Of a DNA stretch of 64,000 bases, positions 56,896-64,000 are shown in pieces. Source of the stretch: JAFDWI01 sp963764215 (GTDB lineage Bacteria; Actinomycetota; Acidimicrobiia; Acidimicrobiales; Iamiaceae); the NCBI GenBank assembly GCA_963764215.1, contig CAVXRS010000001.1, forward strand, positions 75,899-139,898. Direction: 5' to 3'. Made by a program: the position numbers and the translations under genes. The notes beneath the pieces were generated by a model, which was not told where the DNA came from, searched no databases, and saw only the letters and a program-made list of their open reading frames with translations. Each line of letters opens with the position of its first letter. Position 1 is the stretch's first letter.

Positions 56896-58620
56896 TCAGG
56901 GGGTGACGGTCGTGGCGTAGGGGATGCCGAGCGTCAGCACGGGCACGTTCGAGTTGGTGGTGGTGCCGTCGCCGAGCTGTCCGTAACCGTTGTAGCCCCA
57001 GCAGGCGACGGTGTGATCGGACTTGAGCGCAAACGTGTTGTAGCCCGACGCGATCGCGGTCGCATCGTCCAGGTTCGACACGGGCACCGGCACGTCCGAG
57101 CTGGTGGTGGTGCCATTACCGAGCTGCCCGGAAAAGTTGGCGCCCCAGCAGGCGACGGTGTGATCGGATTTGAGCGCACACGTGTGCGCTTCGCCGGCGG
57201 CGATCGCGGTCGCATCGTCCAGGTTCGACACGGGCACCGGCACGTCCGAGCCGGTGGTGGTGCCGTTGCCGAGCTGCCCGGAAGAGTTGGCGCCCCAGCA
57301 GGCGACGGTGTGATCAGCTTTCGAGCGCGCACACGAAAATCTCCGCCGCCAGTGATCGCGCTCGCATCATCCAGGCCCGATACGGGCACCGGCACGTCCG
57401 AGCCGGTGGTGGTCCCGTTGCCGAGCTGCCCGGAAGAATTGGCGCCCCAACAGGCGACGGTGTGATCGGACTTGAGCGCACATATGTGGTTCTCGCCGCC
57501 AGTGATCGCGGTCGCATCGTTCAAGGTCGACACGGCCACCGGCACGTCCGAGCCGGTGGTGGTGCCATTACCGAGCTCCCCGAATATGTTTTCGCCCCAG
57601 CAGGCGACGGTGTGATCAGTTGCGAGTGCGCACGTGTGGTTGCCGGCGGCGGTTATCGCGGTCGCATCATCCAGGCCCGATACGGGCACCGGCACGTACG
57701 AGCTGGTAGTGGTGCCATTACCGAGCTGCCCGTTACCGTTGTAGCCCCAGCAGGCGACCGTGTGATCGGCTTTGAGCGCACACGTGTGGTTGTAGCTGGT
57801 GCTGATCGCGGTCGCATCGTCCAGGCCCGACTACCGGCACCGGCACGTCCGAGTCGGTCGTGGTCCCGTTGCCGAGCTGCCCGGAAGAGTTGTTGCCCCA
57901 ACATTCGACAGTGTGATCGGCTTCGAGTGCGCACGTGTGGTAGTCGCCGGCTGCGATTTGGGTGGTGTCGACGATGGTGAGCGTGCCGATATCGTTGCTC
58001 CCGGCAATAGTGGTGATCTCGGTCGGGGTGACGCCACCGAGAGACGCCAACGGGTGGGCACTGTCAGCAACTTTGACGGTGATCGTCGCACCGGCAGGCA
58101 CCCCCAGATCGAACGTGCCATCTGCCGCGGTGACGGCCAAAGTGACGATCTGGGACGACGCGTCATAAGCGGCCACCAGGGTGCCCGGCGCCGGATCGTG
58201 GTTGACGTCCACAACCGTGCCGGTCACATCGGCCGCGTCAGAGACGGTCAGATCCAACCGAGTCGGAGAACCCGCCGTGACCGTGACCGGCGCAGCACTC
58301 GCATAATCGGTCGCACCAGGCCCATACCATTCATCCCCCACACGCACCCGGTACGTTCCCGCAGCCAGATCAGTGTCCTTGATCTCGTAATCACCCGAAC
58401 CATCGGTGGTTGCCTGGGCAACCTGAGTCGACGGACCAGAGAACACCGTCACCGTGACCTGGCCGACCTTCGCACCACTGGTCGTGGTCACCGTCCCACC
58501 CAACGCCACATCAGGAGCCAAATTACAACCCGAGAGCAAACCGGCGACCAGCACCAGAGCAGCCACCACCCCACCGGCACGCACCGCACGGTGACCTGCG
58601 AACCTCGCACGAATCTTCAC
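56896..58620 (-). pseudogene. RCC1-repeat lipoprotein B, several frame breaks
   Basis: Same architecture as the neighbouring copy: signal peptide with lipobox VAGLLSGC, two beta domains (VTVTVFSGPSTQVAQATT; TGTVVDVNHDPAPGTLVAAY), then RCC1 units with GQLGNGTTTDSDVPVPV and GQLGNGTTTGSDVPV. It ends VLTLGIPYATTVTP at 56896. Frame changes fall near 57832 (an extra base in CCGGTAGTCGGG) and near 57320. The repeat units differ from copy A mainly at TTGSD versus TTDSN, so the copies have diverged or exchanged units. Probably an outer-surface propeller protein. Confidence 0.75.
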
Positions 58621-58928
58621 GATGCCCGCCCTTCATCAGATCAGCTCTGCAATACGAACCGCACCGCACCGCCGACCGCCGTCGAATATGAATCGGCAAA
58701 TTAGCGAACTTCCCGCCGGTAGTCAACGAGCAAACGAAGATCCCCGAAACCCTCGAGACCTCCTGACGAGTGACCCAACCCGACCGCCGGCGTGGCGTGA
58801 ACACCGGCGCCCTCGGCCGCCGTCACGGTCGAGGGCGCCGTCGAGGCCCTAGCTTCGATACAAAGGGTCACCGTGGATCTTTCCCGGACTCGTAGTCCAA
58901 GTACCCGCGGCGACGAAAGGAAGACGAC
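58621..58928. other. Leader of RCC1 gene B and upstream region of the acidic protein
   Basis: The left half is the duplicated RCC1 leader with its promoter at 58698-58726. The right half (58790-58928) is unique and ends with GAAAGGAAGACGAC, the SD of the plus-strand gene at 58929. No further gene is seen. Confidence 0.65.
58698..58726 (-). promoter_or_regulatory. Sigma-70-like promoter of RCC1 gene B
   Basis: Minus strand TTGACT (58726-58721), 17 bases, TAATTT (58703-58698), 78 bases before the GTG of gene B. The AT-rich -10 stands out in a GC-rich region. Confidence 0.75.
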
Positions 58929-59270
58929 ATGACACGTGACGACGACGGGTCAACCGAGGCCCCCCCGGAGACAGAGATCTTCGAGCAAGGCGACGAGGCG
59001 CTGGACGAGGAGGAGCGGCTCAACCCGGCCTTCGCCGAGGCCGTTCAGAACGACCCGTCCCTCGACCCGACCAACGTGGTCGACGAACGAGAGCTGGAAG
59101 AGGCGGGCGCCGAGCTCGACGATCCCGAGGTGATGGTCACGATGGCGGGCGGCGCCGACGACCCCGACGGTCTCGGGGGACCGCCGGACGGCGATGCCGA
59201 CCGGCGCGACGATCCAGGCTGGGACCTCGACGACGCCGAGGGCGACGATGACGAAACGGCGCAGGACTAA
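58929..59270 (+). CDS. Small acidic protein of unknown function
   Basis: 113 aa from ATG 58929 with AAAGGAAG upstream. It is very rich in Asp and Glu (EALDEEERLNPAFAEAVQND; DDPGWDLDDAEGDDDE) and has no membrane segment or known motif. VVDERELEEAGAELDDPEVM and MAGGADDPDGLG suggest a conserved actinobacterial short protein, but I cannot name a family. Probably soluble and disordered. Confidence 0.6.
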   Translation: MTRDDDGSTEAPPETEIFEQGDEALDEEERLNPAFAEAVQNDPSLDPTNVVDERELEEAGAELDDPEVMVTMAGGADDPDGLGGPPDGDADRRDDPGWDLDDAEGDDDETAQD

Positions 59271-59429
59271 CCACCCGACGCCCAACAGCGGGACCGAACG
59301 CGAACCGGTCAGGCGCGTCGGCCGATCCAACCCGGGGCCCGCTACGGTGGTCCAAGCTGACATGTCGCCCTCTCCCACGCCCTGGCAGTCGAACCACCCG
59401 TGCAGGCCAATGGCCCTGAGGCGTGAACG

Positions 59430-60523
59430 ATGAGCGGCAGCGCTGACCCTCATGGGCCGCACGGCCCGGCCCGAGCCGACGGCGGGCTCCTCCACCAGGC
59501 TGCCGATCAGATCCAGGAGATGCTCGGCGTCCACCGGCAACTCGACAAGCTTCTGTACCACTCGGCCACCCAGATCGGCGGGGTCGAGTTCGCAAGCATC
59601 TTCAATCCGATTCCCGCCGAGCGCCTGACCGCCAAGCCCCGGCCCGACGCCCTCAACCACGACCAGGCGTTCCTGCGCTCGTCGCCGCTGAGCTCGGCCG
59701 ACACGGAACGGTCGCTCGGCCTGCTCGAAGTCCTCCACGGGCCCCATGCCCAGGCCAACGTCGACGTGTTCGTCGAGTTCTGTGAACGGGAGAAGATCTT
59801 CGAGCGCCTGGCCGACGGCCAGTCGTTCATCTTCGTCGGGTCGCACCTCGAGTTCCAGGACGTCGGCTTCAACCTCGGCTACCTCACCCGGGCGGCGCAC
59901 CTCCACGGCTTCGACCGCCTCGACAGCCGGGTCACCCTGATGATCGGCCGTCTCCTCGGCTACCTCGAGGTGATGGGGCTCAACGTCATCGACGACATCC
60001 TCCGCCCGGCCGGCAACGTGTTGAAGACCTTTCCCGGTCAGCGGCGGTGAGGCGGTCAACGAGGGCGACATCACCGATGAGGACCTCAACCGGCGGGTCC
60101 GCAACTTCCGCAAGCACCAGAACGCCCGCACCCGCGAAGAGTTCCTGAACCTGATGACCTCGGACCACGGTCACATCGTCATCGAGGCCGGCAGCGGCTC
60201 CGCGTGACGCCAAGGACGAGCGGGGCTACCTGGTCATGGAGCCCTTCGGCCAGGGCACGCGGGAGGATCTGTACCTGGCCGCCCAGGCCGGCGCGGCCAT
60301 CTACCCGATCTTCGGCGACTACGGGGACACCGTGGAGCCTTCGGTCGTGGTGATCGGTCAGGAGATCCGGACCCTGCAGAGCCCCCAGCACGCCCACGCC
60401 ATCGGCGAGGAGATCGCCAGCCTCGGCAACCGGGCCCGAGGCGCCGCGCAGAATGAACACCCGACCGTCGGCCGGTTCACGACCCCGATCCGCTACGGCA
60501 CGCACGAACCTGCCAGGGATTGA
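59430..60523 (+). pseudogene. HX4D acyltransferase-like protein, two frame breaks
   Basis: Start ATG 59430 (MSGSADPHGPHGPARADGG). SFIFVGSHLEFQDVGFNLGY contains H-x4-D (HLEFQD), the glycerolipid acyltransferase catalytic spacing, preceded by GVEFASIFNPIPAERL. Frame changes near 60032 (to SGGEAVNEGDITDEDLNRRV, LMTSDHGHIVIEAGSGS) and near 60205 (to RDAKDERGYLVMEPFGQGTR, AAQAGAAIYPIFGDYGDTVE). The joined length is about 364 codons. A PlsB/PlsC-like role is a guess from this motif and the lipid-related neighbours. Confidence 0.5.
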
Positions 60524-60626
60524 TCCTCGACCACTCGCCAGCCGGTCCCTCGTCCCGCCAGATCACCACCGTCGGTGCTGACTGCAACCGGCGCCGGTGC
60601 GCAGCCGATCGCACGGTACGTTGAAC

Positions 60627-61500
60627 GTGGTGAGCGCCACCCGGACGATCCAGCTCGACGACGGGCGAGCGCTGGCATACCGCGAATACGGAGATCCCGG
60701 TGGTGCGCCGATCCTGAACTGTCACGGCGGGCTGCTCTGCGGCTCTGGACATCGCACCATTCGACGCGCCCGCTCGTGACCTCGGCGTCCGGCTCGTCTC
60801 TCCCGACCGGCCGGGCCTCGGTGCATCCGACTGCGCGCCAGGCCGCACCACGGTGGACTGGGCCGACGACGTGCGCTGCCTGCTCGACGCGCTCGCGATC
60901 GAGCAGTGCGCGGTGTTCGGCTGGTCCATGGGTGGCCAGTACGCGCTGGCCTGCGCAGCACGGCTGGCCGAACGGGTCACCCGCACGACGGTGGTTGCCG
61001 GCTGCCTGCCCGTCGACACCGCCGAGACCTTCGCACAGCTCAACCCGATGGATCGACGCCTCACCCGCCTTGCACAGCGCCGACCCCGCGTCGCCGACGA
61101 AGTCTTCCGCGCCCTCGGGGTGGTCGCCCGACGCGCCCCGAACACGTCGGCACGCGCGGCCCTCCACGGCGCCGTACCCGACGAGCGGGCCACGGTCGCG
61201 GAACTCCCCGACCCCGGTCTCGCTGGCGCGGCCGCGCACACGCTCGAGCACGGCAACGGCATGACCGAGGAGTACCGGGCCTGGGCCCGTCCCTGGGGCT
61301 TCACCCCCGAGGACGTCCCCGGCACCGTCGATGTCTGGCAGGGCGACCGTGACGAGTTCGTGCCGCCTGCCTGGGGTGCCGCGCTGGCGACCCGACTCCC
61401 CGACGGCCGCTTCCACGACGTGGCAGGCGCCGGCCACTTTCTCGGCTACACCCACACCGAGCAGCTCCTTGCCACCCTCACCACCCGGCCGGTGTCCTGA
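60627..61500 (+). pseudogene. Alpha/beta-fold hydrolase, one frameshift
   Basis: Start GTG 60627 or 60630 (VSATRTIQLDDGRALAYREY). ILNCHGGLLCG (oxyanion HGG) precedes a frame change near 60738, after which APARDLGVRLVSPDRPGLGA, then AVFGWSMGGQYALACA (nucleophile GWSMG), DVWQGDRDEFVPP (Asp) and VAGAGHFLGYTH (His) follow in one frame. Length about 290 residues. Substrate unknown. It precedes an acyl-CoA dehydrogenase gene on the same strand. Confidence 0.82.
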
Positions 61501-61688
61501 CGAATCCGATCGGTACCGGCCCCGCGCGCACCACGGGTGGACCCTGGCCCACCCGTCGCCCGAAATGGGTGCTCCCGCCTCGACCCGGTGGTGGGATCGG
61601 GGAGGCGGGAGCGCAAACCAGCGTAGTTTCCCATCCACCGGCCACCCCAGTTCGTGTATCGGAGGGGGCCAGGGGCCACAATGGGCGG

Positions 61689-62837
61689 ATGCGCCGCAAC
61701 ATCTTCACCCCCGAACACGATCTCTTCCGCGACGCATTCCGCGAATTCGTGAAGCGGGAGATCTCTCCGAACATCGAAGCCTGGGAATCCGACGGAATCG
61801 TCCCCCGCGAATTGTTCGCGACCGCGGGAAGCGCCGGCTACCTGGGCATGGCCATTCCCGAGGAGTACGGCGGCGGGGGCACCGAGGACTTCCGCTTCAA
61901 CCTCATCGTCGGCGAAGAGCTCCAGGCGGCAGGCTGCGGTGGCTCTGGTCTGGGCATCACCCTGAACAACGACGTGGTGCTCCCCTATCTGCTCCACCTC
62001 ACCACGGACGAACAGCGGGCCCGGTGGCTCCCCCAGGTGGCATCCGGCGCCGCCATCACCGCAATCGCCATGACCGAACCAGGCATCGGTTCGGACCTGT
62101 CCTCGATGTCCACGTCGGCCATCCGCGACGGCGACCACTACGTCGTGAACGGATCGAAGACCTTCATCACCAACGGGATCAACGCCGACCTGGTGGTCAC
62201 CGCCGTCAAGACCGACCCTGACGCGGGGCACAAGGGCATGTCGCTGCTGGTGATCGAGCGGGGCATGGACGGCTTCGTGCGGGGACGGAACCTGTCCAAA
62301 GTCGGCTTGCATTCCCAGGACACCGCGGAGCTGTTCTTCGAAGACGTCCATGTCCCCGTCACGAATCTGCTGGGGACCGAGGGTCAGGGATTCGTCCACC
62401 TCATCGAGAACCTGCCCCAGGAGCGGCTCTCGCTGGCCACCAACACGGTCGCCGGCGCCGAAGCGGCCCTGGGGTGGACGCTCGACTACGTCCGGGAGCG
62501 CAAAGCCTTCGGTCAGCCCATCGCGTCGTTCCAGAACACCCGGTTCACGCTCGCCGAGATGCGGACCGAGATCGACGTGGCACAGGCCTACGTGGATCGC
62601 TGCGTTCAGGCGCTGAACGCCGGCGAGCTGACGGTCACCGAAGCAGCCGAGGCGAAATGGTGGTGCACCGAGATGCACAAGGGAGTCGTCGACCGTTGTG
62701 TGCAGCTCCACGGCGGCTACGGCTACATGACCGAGTTCCCGATCGCCCGGGCCTACGCCGACGTGCGGATCTCCACCATCTACGGCGGCACCACCGAGAT
62801 CATGAAGGAGATCATCGGACGGGAGCTCACCGCCTGA
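61689..62837 (+). CDS. Acyl-CoA dehydrogenase
   Basis: 382 aa from ATG 61689, intact. AIAMTEPGIGSDLSSMSTSA is the FAD signature, GSKTFITNGINADLVVTAVK the beta domain, KAFGQPIASFQNTRFTLAEM the CoA-side helix, and ISTIYGGTTEIMKEIIGREL the C-terminal segment with the catalytic-base-type Glu. It fits the short/medium-chain or isovaleryl-type ACAD group. It is distinct from the longer ACAD at 47.7 kb. Confidence 0.9.
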   Translation: MRRNIFTPEHDLFRDAFREFVKREISPNIEAWESDGIVPRELFATAGSAGYLGMAIPEEYGGGGTEDFRFNLIVGEELQAAGCGGSGLGITLNNDVVLPYLLHLTTDEQRARWLPQVASGAAITAIAMTEPGIGSDLSSMSTSAIRDGDHYVVNGSKTFITNGINADLVVTAVKTDPDAGHKGMSLLVIERGMDGFVRGRNLSKVGLHSQDTAELFFEDVHVPVTNLLGTEGQGFVHLIENLPQERLSLATNTVAGAEAALGWTLDYVRERKAFGQPIASFQNTRFTLAEMRTEIDVAQAYVDRCVQALNAGELTVTEAAEAKWWCTEMHKGVVDRCVQLHGGYGYMTEFPIARAYADVRISTIYGGTTEIMKEIIGRELTA

Positions 62838-62870
62838 ATCGACCCGGGCCCGCTCGCGGCGCCCGTTCGA

Positions 62871-63095
62871 TCAGGGCATCAACAGCAGACCGAGCAGGAT
62901 CGTGGTGATCGCGAAGATGATGGCGAAGACCACCGTGATGCGGTCGAGGTTCTTCTCCATGACCGTCGAGCCCGATGCCGCGGCGCCGCCGCCCATGAAG
63001 TCGGACAGTCCACCGCCCTCGCCGCTGTGGAGCAGCACGAGAATGCACATGATCAGCGAGACCGCGACGTAGATGATTCCGACGAAGAGGATCAT
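62871..63095 (-). CDS. secG: Preprotein translocase subunit SecG
   Basis: 74 aa. Two hydrophobic helices (FVGIIYVAVSLIMCILVLLH; ITVVFAIIFAITTILLGLLL) flank the conserved loop SGEGGGLSDFMGGG, which is diagnostic for SecG. It supports SecYEG protein export. Starts at ATG 63095 (MILFVG); GTG 63101 would add two residues. It follows tpiA on the same strand with 63 bases between, the common actinobacterial order. Confidence 0.93.
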   Translation of the reverse strand: MILFVGIIYVAVSLIMCILVLLHSGEGGGLSDFMGGGAAASGSTVMEKNLDRITVVFAIIFAITTILLGLLLMP

Positions 63096-63158
63096 GAACA
63101 CTGCTCTTTCACGAGTGGACCAGACAATCGTACCAGGACCGGTTCGGCCAGACCACGG

Positions 63159-63950
63159 TCACGATCCGGCCTGAAGGTGCTGGACGATCGGGGCGAATTG
63201 CTCGGCTTCCAGTGACGCGCCACCGACCAGGGCGCCATCGATGTCGGGCCGGGCCATCAGTTCGGCCGCATTGGCTGCCTTGACCGAACCTCCGTACTGG
63301 ATCCTGACCTGCTCGGCGGCCTCGGCACCGGCGATCGCTCCGATCTGGGCACGCAGAAACGCGCAGACAGACTGCGCATCGTCGGGGCTGGCGACCTTTC
63401 CGGTGCCGATCGCCCAGATCGGCTCGTAGGCGATCACCAGCTCGGCGATCGTGTCACGACCGAGCCCGTCGAGCGCACCGCGCAACTGGGTGCCCACCCG
63501 GGTCTCGGTCTCGCCCGCTTCGCGTTCCTGCAACGTCTCACCGACACAGATGATCGGCGTCATGCCGGCACCGATCACCGCCTGCGCCTTGCGGTTCACG
63601 ATTTCGTCGGTTTCGCCGAACAGCGTCCGACGCTCGGAATGGCCCACGATCACATAGCGCACATGCAACTTCGCCAGCATCGGCGCCGAAACCTCACCGG
63701 TGAACGCGCCCGACGCTTCGAAATGGCAGTTCTGGGCTCCCAGCGCCATGGCGATGTCATCGCTCTCGAGCACCGTCTGCACCGATCTCAGATCGGTGAA
63801 GGGCGGATGGATCGAGACCTCGACGCGCTCCAGATCCTCGGCGGTGACCAGGTACGAGAGCTTCTGCACCTGCTGGATCGCCTCGAAGTGATTCAGATGC
63901 ATCTTCCAGTTCCCGCTGATGAGCGGGAGACGGGTCGTGTCAGTGGGCAT
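63159..63950 (-). CDS. tpiA: Triosephosphate isomerase
   Basis: 263 aa, intact. ISGNWKMHLN (Asn and Lys of the active site), YVIVGHSERRTLFGET (electrophilic His), VIAYEPIWAIGTGK (catalytic Glu) and IQYGGSVKAANAAE plus LVGGASLE (phosphate loop) are all present. It interconverts dihydroxyacetone phosphate and glyceraldehyde 3-phosphate. Its ATG overlaps the pgk stop by 11 bases, so the genes are cotranscribed. Confidence 0.96.
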   Translation of the reverse strand: MPTDTTRLPLISGNWKMHLNHFEAIQQVQKLSYLVTAEDLERVEVSIHPPFTDLRSVQTVLESDDIAMALGAQNCHFEASGAFTGEVSAPMLAKLHVRYVIVGHSERRTLFGETDEIVNRKAQAVIGAGMTPIICVGETLQEREAGETETRVGTQLRGALDGLGRDTIAELVIAYEPIWAIGTGKVASPDDAQSVCAFLRAQIGAIAGAEAAEQVRIQYGGSVKAANAAELMARPDIDGALVGGASLEAEQFAPIVQHLQAGS

Positions 63951-64000
63951 TCGGTGCCTCCCTCAGCGCTGCGAGTCCCGGCAGATCACCGTATTCGAGG
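63940..64000 (-). CDS. pgk: Phosphoglycerate kinase, C-terminal end (partial)
   Basis: The last 19 codons before TGA (63942-63940) read LEYGDLPGLAALREAPNAH, the characteristic C-terminal tail of phosphoglycerate kinase (usually L-E-x-x-E-G-x-x-LPGL-x-AL). The rest lies beyond the window. The overlap with tpiA and the glycolytic gene order support the call. Confidence 0.82.
   Translation of the reverse strand, partial: LEYGDLPGLAALREAPNAH

Larger units (their letters stand above)
54769..58740. repeat. Tandem duplication of the RCC1 gene unit (about 1.93 kb)
   Basis: Gene A (54940-56691) and gene B (56896-58620) share their N-termini, repeats, C-termini and leaders. The leader block with CTTCCCGCCGGTAGTCAACG recurs at 56781 and 58709, and a diverged version (CTCCCGCCGACAGTCAACG) at 54825. 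The third leader starts right at the IS3 border (GCTCTGC at 54769), matching GCTCTGC at 56716 and 58644. Confidence 0.78.

Noticed and set aside
54950..57900. CRISPR array (regular repeats)
   Set aside because: The 150-bp period encodes RCC1 protein units with diverging sequence; there are no short palindromic repeats with unique spacers and no cas genes.

Overview
The window is high-GC actinobacterial DNA. Its gene content suggests an Acidimicrobiia-like member of the Actinomycetota: F420/LLM-type oxidoreductases, a very long AftD-type arabinofuranosyltransferase, a GNAT/acyl-CoA-ligase fusion, acyl-CoA dehydrogenases, Baeyer-Villiger-type monooxygenases and a pgk-tpiA-secG cluster. The class-level guess is inference; the phylum is fairly safe.

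Layout. 1-13.6 kb: metabolic genes (HAD hydrolase end, LysR regulator, citrate synthase, RDD and rhomboid membrane proteins, GNAT/ligase fusion, acetoacetate-decarboxylase family protein, tRNA-Val, two LLM oxidoreductases, DUF2142 membrane protein). 12.1-20.3 kb: a catabolic block, with a plus-strand flavin monooxygenase converging on a six-gene minus-strand operon (amidohydrolase, aldehyde dehydrogenase, Zn alcohol dehydrogenase, cyclase-family hydrolase, EthD-like protein, quinone reductase). 20.4-23.8 kb: zinc-ribbon/proline-rich membrane protein, SDR, DUF427 pair. 23.9-29.65 kb: a compact integrative island in tRNA-Cys carrying a tyrosine integrase, an excisionase, an XRE/AbiEii toxin-antitoxin pair, a GNAT and an isochorismatase with a nonsense codon; it is bounded by an intact tRNA-Cys on the right and a fossil 3' half on the left, with a second, older fossil at 22.6 kb. 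29.7-42 kb: cell-envelope polysaccharide locus (AftD, GT4, acyltransferase, DUF2304, GT2, GT-C-like protein, methyltransferase). 42-49.4 kb: MBL hydrolase, second BVMO, sterol-desaturase-like protein plus TMEM175 channel, hemolysin III, acyl-CoA dehydrogenase, tRNA-Leu. 49.5-58.9 kb: a mobile and repetitive zone, where a STAS/HATPase/DUF4325 gene is cut by an IS3-family element that is itself split by a two-recombinase (Tn554/RIT-like) element, followed by two tandem RCC1-repeat lipoprotein genes and the promoter remnant of a third. 59-64 kb: acidic protein, acyltransferase-like gene, hydrolase, acyl-CoA dehydrogenase, and the secG-tpiA-pgk end.

A striking property of this sequence is the number of single-base frame breaks (citrate synthase and roughly fifteen other genes), concentrated at 13.6-17.9 kb and in the RCC1 repeats, while other long genes (AftD about 1,490 codons, GNAT/ligase about 880 codons) are open. 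Some breaks sit in homopolymer or GC runs, so sequencing indels are a likely cause for many. The in-frame nonsense codon at 25,392 and the IS truncation at 50,450 are of a different kind and may be real. Frame-broken genes are typed as pseudogenes because that is what the sequence shows, not because loss of function is proven.
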